Origin: Hanleya hanleyi
Taxonomy: Eukaryota > Mollusca > Polyplacophora > Lepidopleurida > Hanleyidae
Length of the DNA stretch: 64,000 bases
Direction: 5' to 3'
NCBI GenBank assembly: GCA_036873755.1
Contig: JAVTVY010039283.1
Location: 111,070 to 175,069 of the forward strand
Of this stretch, positions 19,717 through 31,229 are shown one piece after another. A program made the position numbers and the translations under genes. The notes beneath the pieces were generated by a model. The model made no database searches. It was not told where the DNA came from and saw nothing but the letters and a program-made list of their open reading frames with translations. Each line of letters starts with the position of its first letter. Positions within the stretch are counted from its first letter, which is position 1.

Positions 19717-19880
19717 TCAGTGTAATGGCATAACTTCGTCAGACCCTTTCATTTTGCTCAGTGGAACTGCGGAACTCTGACTATGGACCTCTCTTTGTCT
19801 GAGAGTGTAACTGCGCAAATTCATTAGACCATTTCTCTTTTCTCAGCATAATTGTGTAACTTCATCAGACCCTTCCGCTT

Positions 19881-20408
19881 TTTTACAGCGTAAATGTGTA
19901 GAAGCTAAATAATTTCCCATCATGATGAGCTCAAGCTTGGCGATCGAATTTCATCTCACTATTCCACCTTTAATGGCAGTGTTGAGGCCTTTCTTAATCC
20001 AGTGTAGTGAAGTTACCTCCCCTGACTCAGTCAACTGAGATGGAATGAAAATGTTGCATAACCTATCAACATGCTAGCTGGCGCCACTGCAGTGTAAGAG
20101 AATGACCATATACGTAACTAACATTGACACCGACAACTCTTCTCGACTTGTTTTTTTTTGTTTTTTTTTTTAATTGTTTTACTGAAAATCCCTCTTGAGA
20201 AACCAGAAAATGAATCTTCTGCACAAGGTTTATACGAGCGACACCTACTGGTGTTCTTGCAGGAAGAGTAACTCTGCCCATCATATTGTTCAAGGCAAAG
20301 AGTTTCCTCCCTTGTCAGTGAAGTGAGAAGAAAAGCCAACCTTGTTTTTTATACCAAGGAATCATTTGGGTCAGTCCGGTTACGGGAAACCCAAATATTA
20401 TTGTGGAT
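19881..20408. other. Gene-free spacer
   Basis: T-rich tracts lie at 20151-20171. No coding signal, tRNA or element ends were recognised. Confidence 0.5.
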
Positions 20409-20412
20409 GACA

Positions 20413-20683
20413 GGGTTCAAATTTTACACCAGTCCGCTAGTTTAGTGTATGACAGGGTTCAAATTTCTCATCAGTCCACCAGTCCGACACTCGTGAATTT
20501 TTTGCGAACTGCCGGTAGTAAATTAGTGACCAGTGAACTTGTCAGTAGTACTTTGGACCAGTGAACTTTATCGATGATAATAAACCAATTACAGACTAGT
20601 CAAAATTAACCACTGACTAGTTCATGTTGATGGTTAATGAACAGGTCTGATGGACTAGCGCATATTTTACCGAAATTTGAACC
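20413..20683. mobile_element. ~270-bp inverted-repeat element
   Basis: The left end 'ggttcaaattttacaccagt' + 'ccgctagt' pairs with the inverse 'ggactagcgcatattttacc' + 'gaaatttgaacc' at the right. The left motif 'gacagggttcaaattt' is repeated at 20452. The middle is rich in 'gaccagtgaact'. No coding capacity. Confidence 0.65.
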
Positions 20684-21107
20684 ATGGATATACCGGCATG
20701 GAGAGATAGTGATCCATTCTGATGTTTCCATGCAATAACTACAGAAAGACTACACAAGACGGATTGTTTCTAAATTTCATATACATCTATTGGTGTATTT
20801 TCCAGGTAACTCGAAGGGATTGCATATTGCAGAACTGCCAAATCCACGCGGTGTTAAATGCCTACATATGGAAGCCTGGATGTAGGCTTTGTGTAAATGT
20901 TTATTGGTAAGCTAATACATAGATATCTCCACAGAATATGTTTAATACAGTTCCAGTGAGTCACTCCTATGTATAGAGAGAAATATGCCCCCTCCGCCCC
21001 CCCCCTCCCGCCCCGCCCCAATTATGTTGGTCAGTATTATCCCACTGTCAGTGAAGACTTTAGAGAGTGGCTTTTTCCATCAGATGATGTTAGTGTGGTT
21101 TGAATAT

Positions 21108-21807
21108 CAGTTCGTGAAATTGCAGAATTCTGGATCTTTGTCGAATTCGGGAACAGTTTCTGAATTCAGGAACATCAAACATTGCTGAATTCAGCAACGT
21201 TTTCAAATTTGGGAACTCACTTATATAACATGGAGGATGTAGGACTTAAGAAACATTTTCTCGCCTACAGCAAAACCAAAGAGTAGAATATTGAAATCAC
21301 AGCGTGGAATTTCAAGAGAACAAATGTTGTTACCTAGAAATATTATAATTCTGTTCATTGAAAAGAAATGGCAGTGACAAGTTCAAGTTCAAGTTCAAGT
21401 TCAAGTAAATTTTATTTTAAGACGAGGGAGTGTTCAACATAAAAACATTAGCTCTGAAGAGCTATTGGTCGTCTATAAAACATATTAACAATAACAGAAA
21501 CAAGACATGGACATATATGTACACAAGTGACATTTTAAGTTGACAAGTGGTTCCCTAATTCGTAAACAGGTTTATTATGGAGGAAATAGGACAAAGATCA
21601 TACATTTTCTCACATTTCGCAAATTATACGACAGCTTGAATTTCGAAATCACAGGATGGAATCCAAGAGAATGAAAGTTGTCACTTATTGACAGAAAAAA
21701 ATATGTTATTAGTGAAAAATGGCCCAGAGTTCTTGAATTTGTAAACAATTCTAGCCAACTGTTCTTGAATTTGACAAAGTTAAAGAATTCTGCAATTTCC
21801 CGAACTG
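21108..21807. mobile_element. CAGTTCGGG inverted-repeat element, copy 2, with nested insertion
   Basis: The ends CAGTTCGTGAAATTGCAGAA and TTCTGCAATTTCCCGAACTG match copy 1 at 12899-13492, as does the internal sequence. Flanks ATAT and ACAT do not match, so no clear target duplication remains. Its 700 bp include a ~160-bp insertion at 21383-21541. Confidence 0.8.
21383..21541. mobile_element. Nested insertion with (CAAGTT)n tract and GACAAGT duplication
   Basis: Compared with copy 1, copy 2 is interrupted here. GACAAGT lies on both sides (21376-21382 and 21542-21548), a 7-bp target-site duplication. The insert begins with (TCAAGT)4 and contains 'ttaagacgagggagtgttc'. It may be a short retroposon with a hexamer tail; family not recognised. 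Confidence 0.7.
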
Positions 21808-22051
21808 ACATTCACAGTCAACCTATCGCAGTCTGCAGTGATCTTCAAAAACGATACAGTTCAAAAATGATACAATTAACGATAGTCACCACACTATATT
21901 TTGAACTTTCACATGATTTCGAGAATGGTGACTGTGTCATATGTGAGAAGAAGAGTTGATGTTTCAGTGTTCCGAGTTTCATCGCGTTTTATCAAATGGC
22001 ATACTTTTCTAGCAAGCATGTTGAAAAGACATCAGTTACTGACCCGAACAT

Positions 22052-22153
22052 TTGCCTTTCTTCAAACAAGCCTTCTGACTAAAGTTGTAAGAACTCTTAC
22101 AATTGCCTTTCTTCAAACAAGCCTTCTGACTAAAGTTGTAAGAACTCTTACAA
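22052..22153. repeat. Exact 51-bp tandem duplication
   Basis: The unit runs from 'ttgcctttcttcaaacaagc' to 'gaactcttacaa' and is repeated head to tail without a visible mismatch. Since 51 is a multiple of three, a chance reading frame (21901-22278) stays open through it. No gene is supported. Confidence 0.85.
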
Positions 22154-22326
22154 TGTTTTCACATAAAATGTTTCTTCTCGAAAAGCTCTCAATGAGTATA
22201 GTCACAACATGCGCTGTAAATAGTCCAAAATCGATACATCTCCGGGATTCCCCTGTTGTCGCATTGACTAAACAATGAGATCAAGACTCAGAAGGCATGA
22301 ATCATTAATATTGTACGCACATTGAC

Positions 22327-22610
22327 AGTTTTCGGCGCCGTGGGGCTTCCGGGGATTGACCTGGGATGTCGTTGTGCACACGGCAGGTCATGGTAAGAAT
22401 AGGCCTCAGCTCCTCAGACAGCTTGTCATAAGAGGCGGACAGCTTGTCATAAGAGGCGACTAACTGAGGCACCCGTGGGGTTCCCGGGTGTGGAAAGGAA
22501 CAGGATCCCACCCGTATGGTTCCCGGGTGTGAAAAGGAATAGGATCCAACGTCGTGATATGACTGAAATATAGTTGAAAGCGATGTTAAATCGTATTCAC
22601 TCACCCATTG
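22327..22610 (-). mobile_element. 'gtgagtgagt' short element, copy A
   Basis: On the minus strand it starts with 'gtgagtgaatacgattta' and runs through 'ttcagtcatatcacgacg' and two 'cctattccttttcacacccg' boxes. It ends with 'ttagtcgcctcttatgacaa' and 'aatccccggaagccccacgg'. Copies are at 26777-27030 (-), 56224-56330 (+) and 57585-57910 (+). It resembles short elements common in gastropod genomes, from memory only. Confidence 0.7.
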
Positions 22611-23194
22611 ACAGTTTTCGAATATGATTTTGGTGCTTCTGGGTTATTCAAAACTGTATCATTTTATTATTTCCTGTTAACAATTCATCTGTAGTACAAA
22701 ATCATCACATCGTTTACTGTATCGTTTTTGGACCATGTGTATCGATTTTAGACAGTTCTTTCACTTCGTGTATATGGGCGCTGTTTTTCTACATATACAA
22801 TGTCAACAGAAAAGTAAATGGTTTTTCCAACACAATCGTCATCATACATGTAACTGATGTCTGGGCTGTAAGCTAGAAATAGAGCGCATTGGAGCCAGGA
22901 GGGCTTCCCACATGGAGTTGATAGTGAAATGTGTATCGTTTTTGGACCAGTGACTCTATCGGTGTTCAGACTAAGTTAGGACTGCCCATATTTGAGATGT
23001 TAGGTACAAGAGCAGTGGAGGGTCCCTCCAAAAAAAGAGGGGAGACAAAGGGCCGCTTCACCTCCCTCCCCCCATAAATGTTACTGAATTGCCTTGAAAT
23101 AGTTGTCTAGAGAATCATCTGAAATCTTAAAATTTTCCGAGGGAGTAGCCCCGACCCCCCTCTTTCTTCCTTCCTGGGTCCAAATTTATCGTGG

Positions 23195-23900
23195 CTAATT
23201 ATGCCCCCCCCAGGGGCATATAGCGATCGCTTTGTCTGTCCATCCGTCTGTCTGTCCGAATTTCTTGTCCGCGCAATATCTTGGTTAATATTTGATGGAC
23301 AGGATTGAAACTTGCATGGAATGTGGCCAGTGCCTCGTAGTTGTGCAGCGTAGAAATCCCTGTGAATGGGATTGGGCTGGATCTTGGTTAATATTGTATG
23401 GACAAGTATGAAATTTGCATGATATGTGGTCAGTGCCCCACAGTTGTGCAGCGTGAAGTTTCTTCCCGTTTCGCTGATATTTTCAAGAGCTATGGCCCTT
23501 TGTTCCTGAAATCTCCATGAATTGGGACTTGTCCGAGCTGGATCTCGTTTAATATTGTAGGGACAATTATGAAATTTGCAGGATATGTGGTTAGTGCCCT
23601 GTAGTGGTGCAGCATGAAGTTTCTCCGCATTTCGCATATATTTTCAAGAGTTATGGCCCTTTTTTTCTTCAAATATTTGTGAAATGGGTTCTTGTCCGGG
23701 CTGGATCTCGGTTAATATTGTATGGACAATTATGAAATTTGCAGGATATGTGGTCAGTGCCCTGTAGTTGAGCAGCGTGAAGTTTCTCTGCTTTCGGTTA
23801 TATTTTCAAGAGTTATGGTCCTTTGTTTATCAAACCTAAGTGAATGGGCTATATTTATTTGTCCAGGCTGGATTTCAGTCCATGACCGATTGAGCAATCT
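23195..23900. mobile_element. Helitron-like element with tandem cores ('atggcccttt' type)
   Basis: A hairpin TGCCCC-CCCC-AGGGGCA at 23203-23219 is followed by 'tctgtccatccgtctgtctg'. About four units follow, spaced roughly 110-190 bp, with 'ggttaatattgtatggacaa', 'atgaaatttgcaggatatgt' and 'ttcaagagttatggcccttt'. The long open frame on the minus strand (23107-23637) is a by-product of the repeats. Confidence 0.6.
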
Positions 23901-24822
23901 CTGATTGCTTCCTTCCTATGTTTTGAATTGCAGTTTCATGCAAAGTGTTAGCTTCTTCCCAGTGTTTGTTCTACCTCATTTTAGTGTTAACTCCAGCACA
24001 GTGTTCATGAATTGTCAGTTTCATTTGATAATGATAAAACATGAAAAACTGGAAATTGGCATGTTTGGCATACACAACTTCAAACAATTAAGCAGGTCAT
24101 TGATGCAACAATTTATGAATCGATGAAGTGACCTTTCCTTGCAGATGTTTTAGAAGTTGACTTTGAGTTAAACTGACAAGAAGATAGTTTCATCCGAACA
24201 CCAATATTTGAGGAAGATTTTTTTTTTTGCCTCTTTGAAGGAGTTTGGCAGAAATTGTGAAAATTTTCAACTAATATCTTCTCTGAAAATGAGCCAAAGT
24301 GCGTGAAATGAAAAGTAAATTTTCAAAATTTCCAGGGAGGGCATCTACCCCTGGCCTCCCACTCGGACTCTCACCCCCGATTCTTACCCCTAATGTTGAA
24401 TTGCTTGTGCCGCCCTTGAGTTACCATAGCAATTTTAACTTCAAGTTCAAAGATTGACTAGCCATTTGAACGTCAACAGGAGCTATTGGATATCCACATT
24501 ATTTCCTTCAAGATCAGGGAAGGTATACCTACAAATTGTACTTCTGGAGAATAAAATATACATATATTAATAATATCGTCATTATTGAGACAATATATAC
24601 CGGTACCAAATCCTTAGCCTTATGGAATTTGAAATTGATCAGAAATTCATATATTCAATCGGAATATCCAATGGGGGCATCACATTATTGCTTAGCCCAA
24701 GTTCGAAGTACAATGTATCTCCTAAAACTTATTCAAAGAGAACTACATTTTTGTACACGAACTGCTGAGCATTTTTGAGCAGTTTGAACACGCTGCATTT
24801 TAAACAAATTTTTCTTCTATTC
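23901..24822. other. Gene-free; upstream region of TMEM121
   Basis: No repeat or coding signal was recognised. It may be intron or promoter sequence of the TMEM121-like gene, whose coding exon follows an acceptor-like site at 24829. Confidence 0.4.
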
Positions 24823-24829
24823 TGTACAG

Positions 24830-24946
24830 GAAGAAGCACGTGGATGACATACATGTGACGGAGCGGAAGTGGCCCGAAGTTCTTCCCCACTGACCAAATA
24901 TATTGACTCTGTTCAACCCTGCTGCATACAGTCCTGACTGTTAATC
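24830..24946 (+). other. Probable 5' UTR start of the TMEM121-like coding exon
   Basis: A strong splice-acceptor-like sequence, a pyrimidine-rich tract ending 'tctattctgtacag', ends at 24829. The 117 bp between it and the ATG would be 5' UTR of the coding exon, implying an upstream non-coding exon that was not found. Confidence 0.45.
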
Positions 24947-25882
24947 ATGGCGCCTCAAAGCATAATGTCTAAAATTTTTGAGATTGCATACCAGCTCCCG
25001 ACTCGCATCATCTGCACCTGCCTAGTCATTTTTCAGTGTATAATTCTCGATTACTATCTTGTGACCAATAAGGGGCCGGCCTGGTATGCGTGGATCGCGG
25101 CAGACTGTGCTGTATTATTCGTGTTCATCGCTGCATTCTTCATTTCCTACAGACACCTACGGATGTCCCAGAATTCCTCCACCCATCAGGCGCCTATCCG
25201 CCCGGGAAGTCTCCCCCTGGGCTACATTGCCTGGGTTGTATATTCGCTAGCTCTGGTAGCCAGGATTGTTGTCATTTTCCGCACTTTCGTGTGGAGGCTT
25301 GAAGAGACGGACTATTTTGGTCCGAACATGTTAAAAGTCACGTTAACTCTCACTTCTCCGATTTTCCTTCTTTTACTGATGACGCACAATAATGCGCCGA
25401 TCGGCAGTCCGCGGAGGCAGTACATCGAGGAAATTACGGGAAGCATTCCCTTGGATATCCTAGACTCGGTCGAAATTTTGGATGTCTTGTTTATCCAGCA
25501 GTCTAAGATCTTCCTTCCATTCAGCTGGGATCACGCTATCTTATCAATTTCCTGTATCAATCTTGTCTTGCCGGTGATCCCGTTGTTGACGCTGAGCCGG
25601 ACGCACTTTGGGTACAAAAAGCTGGGGGATAATCTGCTCATGCTGCACAGACTGATTCACATGATCTTGGTGAACGTCCCCTATCTCGTCTTGCGTCTCC
25701 TCATCTGGCACGGCGCCGAGCAGAACGTCTCCGTACTCCTCACCAAGAACATTATCATGATCTTTCTCACTCTCCACGACCTCTATGCCTGGAAGAGGGA
25801 ACGCGAATTGCGGAAGGAAGAGGAGGCCCTCGCGTACGAAATGGAGGACTCTAACGCGATCGGAGAACCGGCCATGCTGTGA
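24947..25882 (+). CDS. TMEM121: TMEM121-family multipass membrane protein, single coding exon
   Basis: The 311-residue frame is intact. It resembles the TMEM121 ('hole') family: an N-terminal hydrophobic segment with the 'xxLDYYLV' turn, an 'AWIAADCAVLFVF' second segment, and a conserved 'LVNVPYLVLRLLIW' segment before a final hydrophobic stretch. Likely membrane segments are ~20-40, 45-68, 91-113, 129-147, 196-216, 236-255 and 261-280. A charged tail (KRERELRKEEEALAYEMED) may form a short coiled coil. The acidic loop 'IPLDILDSVEILDVLFI' (167-183) is also family-like. The start ATG has a favourable context (aatcATGG). The family's molecular role is poorly known. The base composition is visibly GC-richer than the flanking repeats. 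TMEM121 versus TMEM121B was not resolved. Confidence 0.85.
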   Translation: MAPQSIMSKIFEIAYQLPTRIICTCLVIFQCIILDYYLVTNKGPAWYAWIAADCAVLFVFIAAFFISYRHLRMSQNSSTHQAPIRPGSLPLGYIAWVVYSLALVARIVVIFRTFVWRLEETDYFGPNMLKVTLTLTSPIFLLLLMTHNNAPIGSPRRQYIEEITGSIPLDILDSVEILDVLFIQQSKIFLPFSWDHAILSISCINLVLPVIPLLTLSRTHFGYKKLGDNLLMLHRLIHMILVNVPYLVLRLLIWHGAEQNVSVLLTKNIIMIFLTLHDLYAWKRERELRKEEEALAYEMEDSNAIGEPAML

Positions 25883-26770
25883 TTAGATCTCGCCACCAAG
25901 GCTGTCTCACTGTTTTAATATCTTCATTATTGCCTCTCGTTCCTCGGCCTATTGAACGATCCGCCACTACACGCCAATAGCAAGATTCAACATATCAACG
26001 AACTGTAGGGCCAGATTGGATCTATCGTCTGGGGACATGGATGGGACATTTAGTCAAAAGTGGTGGGTGGCCGACACACGTGACAAAATGCCCAGCACTC
26101 AACAGTGCTCTCAAATTGTCGAACGTATCGGCATCATGCTTGAATCTTGTGTGAAAAAAATCGGGCACTCAAGTTTTCTGGGCAGAAACCTGCACATTCA
26201 TCGGATTGTCGGGGTGTCCATTTTGTGTGACAAAGCTCACCCATCATCACGTTTGTATGCACCATTTTCTCTGACCTTGACGTTCTTGCGTAACATTGAT
26301 GTTAGAAGTTTGGCGGCGAATGTGCGATGATTTGAATATAGGTTGGATGGAGAACAATTGCTCTCGATTTATGTTGATGGCAGACATTTTAGTATACAGC
26401 ATGTACAGCTTGTTTAGTTTTCTCTTCATGGCAGCTATATATATATATATATACAGACAAACACGTATATACTTACATAGACCGTGGTAAGTAGATTAAA
26501 ATTTGTGTTTAGAGAATGTTATATTGAATGAACAATCAGGATAACGGGAATCTTCTCAGACGATGACACCTGACATCATTGTACTTGTAGATACATTTAA
26601 CATTTTAATACCCCATATTCAGCTGGCCGGGTCATTGGAATTTATGTGCAATACCAGCATGCCCAACCCCTTCCCATACCCAATATTAAAGGGAGCTTCT
26701 TAGAATGGCATGGTACGCTGATTTGAGAAGCATAGGAACTCCCTGGCTGCCATACACATTTGTAACTCCT
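25883..26770. other. 3' flank of TMEM121-like gene
   Basis: It probably includes the 3' UTR, but no clear AATAAA signal follows closely. A (TA)n run lies at about 26434-26452. No other coding signal. Confidence 0.45.
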
Positions 26771-26776
26771 CTTGAT

Positions 26777-27030
26777 GCCCCGTGGGGCTTCCGGGGATTG
26801 ACCTGGGATGTCGTTGTGCACACCGCAGGTCATGGTAAGAATAGTTCTCAGCTCCTCGGACAGCTTGTCATAAGAGGTGACTAACTGAGGCACCCATGGG
26901 GTTCCCGGGTATAAAAAGGAATAGGACACCACCTGTGTGGTTCGCGGGTGTGAAAAAGAATAAGACCCAACGTCTTGATATGACTGAAATATAGTTGAAA
27001 GCGACGTTAAATCATATTCACCCACTCACT
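26777..27030 (-). mobile_element. 'gtgagtgagt' short element, copy B
   Basis: Minus-strand copy of the element at 22327-22610, with the same boxes in the same order and ending 'aatccccggaagccccacgg'. It lacks the small internal duplication seen in copy A ('cctcttatgacaagctgtc'). Confidence 0.7.
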
Positions 27031-27718
27031 CGCCCCTCTTGATGCTGATCAGAACACTAAATTGGGCGTCATTTGGATCACCGGCATATGCCATTAATAT
27101 CAACGAACTCATGCCCTAATTTCAAGAAGCTCACAAAGTTAACTCCCCTTCCAAAGATGGTGATTCTTTTCCATGCAGATTGTCACTGCGAGAGTACATG
27201 TATTGCCCCTGTCCAGGAATGGGTTTTTGAGTCGGGCAAGGACAGAGTCCATAGCAACCTCATATTGTGACGGTCAACAATCGGATTTGACTACAGCATC
27301 ATAATTTCAACAAAGGACAAATGCTTTATGAAGCGATGACACTGGCTGGCGTTAAAATATTAATGTCACCTTGAATCAGTTCAATGCATGGATATGTCCA
27401 AATATAACATCTTACATTGATCAGTGCCAGTCTGCCGAGTCAACGGTCCCTAATTTTGAAGCTCTTAGAATTGTCGTTTTCTCAATTTATTTCACTGTTT
27501 TTATGATGCCCCAAGATCTCTCTTTGTGTAATATCGAGTAACACATTTTGTCCCATCTGACTTGAATGCCCACTTGCTGGGAAGGAGCACATTTGAGACT
27601 TCTGATATTGGGTGACTCCAGAATGACAGATAATCAAAATTCTGGAAATGAAGAGTCCCTCAGTTTTGTCAGATATATGCCCTAAGAAGCTCTTCGTAGA
27701 GATTGGTGGAGATTTCAT
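27031..27718. other. Gene-free spacer
   Basis: No repeat, RNA or coding signal was recognised. Confidence 0.4.
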
Positions 27719-27721
27719 GGT

Positions 27722-28860
27722 TTTTACCCCTCGGCCAATTTTGGCCATGGGGTATTGTCGTCTTGTGCGTCCGTACGTGAGCGAGATAGCCGGAAAATGG
27801 TTCCGCTGTTGAATTCCAAATTTGGTATGCTTATTTACATGTACCTAGTCAAGGACCAGAAGCCTATTGAATTGGGACCGGATTGGGTGGAAAACTTGGC
27901 GGCCATCTTTAATTTTATGCAAAATGGATAATGATCCATATCTCGGAAACCATTCAACTGTTCAATACGAAAGTTGGTATATATCATCGATACACCAAGC
28001 AACTTTCAATGAATTTTCAATTACAAAACCGGCTTTTCTGATTCGCTGGAAATCCTGGAGGCCATCTTTAATTTATGCGAAATCGATAATGATACATATC
28101 TCTGTTACCATTCAATTGTTTTATATGAAAGTTGGTATACATCATCGATACATCCAGATACTTTGAATCGGGACCTGATTGACCGAAAACCTTGGCGGCC
28201 ATCTTTAATTATGCAAAAACTTTAATGATATATATCTCTGATACCATTTAAGTGTTTTATACCAAACTTGGTATACAGCATCGATGTATCAAGAGACTTG
28301 CAATGAATAACCACATCAGTTCCTCTTGAGTGGAGGGAAGGATGGGCGGCCATCTTTAATTTATGCAAAATCATTATTGATCTCATTCTTTGATACCGTT
28401 CAAGTGCTCAATGTAAAATTTGGTATACTTCATCGATGAATCAAGAGACTTACGACAAATGTCAGTTCTGGTTTCTCTGATTGGGCGGAAATGTTGGTGG
28501 CCATCTTTAATTTATGCAAAATCTTTAATGATGTATATCTCTGATACCATTTCAGTGTTCTATATGAAACTTGGTATACAGCATCAATGCATCAAGAGAC
28601 TTTCAATGAATAACCACATCAGTTCCTCTGATTGGCGGGAAGGATGGGCGGCCATCTTTAATTTATGCGAAATCTTTAATGATCTCTATCTCTGATACCG
28701 GTCAATGCTCGATGTAAAATTTGGTATACATCATTGATGCATCAAGAAACTTATGTAATGAATACCGGTTTCTCTGATTGGACGGAAATCTTGGGGACCA
28801 TTTCTAATTGCAAAATTTTTGATAATCTGTATATTTATGACTTGACTGCTTGGTGTTCCT
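27722..28860. mobile_element. Helitron-like element with ~150-bp tandem cores ('ggccatctttaat')
   Basis: It opens with a hairpin CGGCCAA-TT-TTGGCCATGG (27731-27748) and 'gtgcgtccgtacgtgag'. About six units follow with 'ggcggccatctttaattta', 'tatatctctgataccattt', 'gaaacttggtatacagcat' and 'catcaagagactttcaatga', spaced ~140-160 bp (near 27899, 28055, 28194, 28347, 28497, 28649). Units appear diverged, with no coding content. Confidence 0.65.
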
Positions 28861-29650
28861 GACATCTTGGTTCAAATTTAATACATTATGAATGTACCCA
28901 GAGCCGAGGGGTTTTCAGATGCGCAGCTTCGTATTGAGAAGTGCCAGCTGCTGTCTGACACTCGGGACACAGTCCGGTACATTTGATAATTACGAGGCTA
29001 CATGACTGTCGCTTAATGCCTGCCAGCCTCAACTTCTTGTTACATATACATGTGCCCTAGTCTTGTTTATTTGCTTGAAATGCAGATTGCATATATATGT
29101 GTCATTGGAGGAAGAGATAGGAGGGCCAAAACTTATTATGAAACTACGGTTTATAGTGAGGAGTTTTCTTGCCATTCTAGTCTGAGGAGATGGCTGTCTC
29201 ATCAACTGTTATGCAGTTATATTTATGTGAATATATACTATAGCATGTATGTCCACCTACTCCATTGTTGATGTGGTTGTACAGTCAGTGTGTAGCAGCT
29301 AGTCCCTGATCCCCATCTTCATTTTATCAAGCCAATATCTCCATTCCCACTTTGAACTGCCCTTGAGATATATCTGGGCCCCTTCAATGTTCAAAGAACT
29401 TATAAATAGACACGAGACGTCACTGACATCAAAAATATTTGAATTTCGAAATATTTCGTAGAAGAGCATTATTGATTGGCTGACCTATTTAGTGGACTAA
29501 TACAAACACCATATTCACAGAAATGACGCCGCTGCTTGAGGATGATGTCGCTCTACTCACAATTGGTGTGTAGATTCTGATTGGTTTGTCGAACATTCGT
29601 AGGTGAAATTTGTACCTCAGATTTTGAACACTGAATGGGGTCAGATAAAT
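28861..29650. other. Gene-free spacer
   Basis: No recognisable element or gene was found on either strand. Confidence 0.4.
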
Positions 29651-29654
29651 CAAG

Positions 29655-29850
29655 GCAGGTTCGAAGTGGAAACACTCTCCTAGATTTTAATTGCAAGAGT
29701 GATTCACTCTAATGTCAGTAATGCTCTCCAGTACGTTTCATTTTTCAGGAGAGTGATCAATGACTCTCCTGGATGGAAAGTTAGGTGAGTGATGGAGAAG
29801 TGATGACTCTCCTTAAAAATGAGAAAAAAGATTGACACAGGAACAGGGTT
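29655..29850. repeat. 'actctcc' repeat element, copy 1
   Basis: It carries repeated 'actctcc'/'ggagagt' words in an alternating arrangement ('caggagagtgatcaatgact', 'gatggagaagtgatgactct'). A related copy lies at 55300-55460. The inverted words could pair into short stems. Confidence 0.5.
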
Positions 29851-30030
29851 CTCATTAATTATATCAATAGCAGGTGACGTCAAACTGGGAGTAAGAGGCT
29901 CAGGTCGTGCAAAATAATCAATGTTAACTTACGTTGTATTGATCAGAGTTGGTGGCTCAAATTTGCTAGTGGACCGGAACGAGGAAGTCTCATTTGAATT
30001 GTTCAGGTTAAAGAGAACTACCTCTCTATA

Positions 30031-30351
30031 ATGGAGGTAAAAAAGGTCGTTTCTGCTTAACAACTTGTGATTTATTCATCATACTTCACAATCTTCTGGC
30101 AACTTAGCTTATATTGTAAATTTGTTACATGTTGTAACCGCACTTGATTTTCCAATGAAAATATGCATAGTCTAATTTTTAATAGAAAACAAATCGTGTT
30201 TTATATGATTTTACGAATTAGATTTTACAATTTGTTTTTGAACAACATCCGATGCAGATATGTCCATGGTTGCCTATGGCGGATATATCCCGAATTCGAT
30301 ATATACTTGACTTTATTGGGTAAAAATGACCTTTTTTACCTCCATTTTTCC
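30031..30351. mobile_element. ~320-bp inverted-repeat element
   Basis: Left 'tggaggtaaaaaaggtcgtt' pairs with right 'aatgaccttttttacctcca' (~20-bp ends). The middle is AT-rich and non-coding. Confidence 0.55.
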
Positions 30352-30894
30352 AACCTCCATCTTCTGATGCGAGACAATGTTAATTTTATCACTTTCTCTA
30401 AGAGTATACACACAATTAACCCGCATGTTCGAATTCACCTGTACAGAGACTTGACAAAGTTGACATACGTAACATACAATTTTAAATATGTACTTTAATC
30501 GAGCTTTTATTAAGTGTGATTGAAACTTCATTAACTGCATACATCGTTCATAGAAAAGCAAGAAATGAAACATGGTTTAACATCCTGATTATCTGTGAGT
30601 GTAAATACTGTTTGCCAGCCTTTTCGTCCATTTTCAGGCGTATCCATTTGAAATAATTTGAAAGAATGAATAATTTATATTCATAAGTTTATTTAATTTT
30701 ATGTTTAGTGTATACTCTTGTCTTCTTAGTAGCAAGCAAATTGCTTTATTCATCATATTCATGCAATTAATATACAGAGAAATTAATTTGTGCCCATTTT
30801 TTTTTTTTTTTTAATTTTGTCTAGAGTATCCAAATTGATACTGGTACATCGGATTTATGGGTGTCTTTACGATTATCGGATACCCATTAAAAAT

Positions 30895-30962
30895 ACGAGT
30901 GCTCGTTCACCCCCATGGCTCATTCACCCCCATGGGTTCATTCACTCCCATGGGTTAGTTTA
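30895..30962 (+). repeat. Short minisatellite 'cacccccatgggttcatt'
   Basis: Three imperfect ~18-bp units centred on the palindromic CCCATGGG. Confidence 0.75.
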
Positions 30963-31117
30963 TAGGGATAAGGAGATCGCGTGCCCTTTCTATACTACTC
31001 ATCGCGCATGCGCAGTCGACCCATTCTACTGTAGGGTGTAAGCCTGGCCCATGGAATCTCAGGTAGCGAAAACCTCAGGTCTCTCGCCCACCCTATCCTG
31101 CGCCACACCTATGCGAC

Positions 31118-31222
31118 CCGCTGTGCAGTGAGTAAAGCGGAGGAGGAGTAGGACACGCCATGGATTATCGCTGTGCAGTGAGTAAAGCGGAGGAGGAGGA
31201 GTAGGACACGCCACGGATTATA
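31118..31222 (+). repeat. ~52-bp tandem duplication ('gtgagtaaagcggaggagga')
   Basis: Two units run 'cgctgtgcagtgagtaaagc', (GGA)n, 'gtaggacacgcca(t/c)ggatta', followed by 'tactagggagat'. The same words appear inverted at 63780-63830, so this is part of a dispersed element. Confidence 0.7.
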
Positions 31223-31229
31223 CTAGGGA

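Larger units (their letters stand above)
15119..19880 (+). repeat. 2.2-2.4-kb tandem duplication (two units plus a partial third)
   Basis: The landmark 'gttcagtgtaatggcataac' occurs at about 15119, 17533 and 19716. Each is followed by the same 'cgtaact' segment, and the first two then by a Helitron-like element. The arrangement is unit A (15119-17532), unit B (17533-19715) and the start of unit C. Confidence 0.8.

Noticed and set aside
23107..23637. 176-codon minus-strand frame
   Set aside because: It is produced by tandem repeats whose translated units repeat (HNCGALTTYHANF-like). No family.
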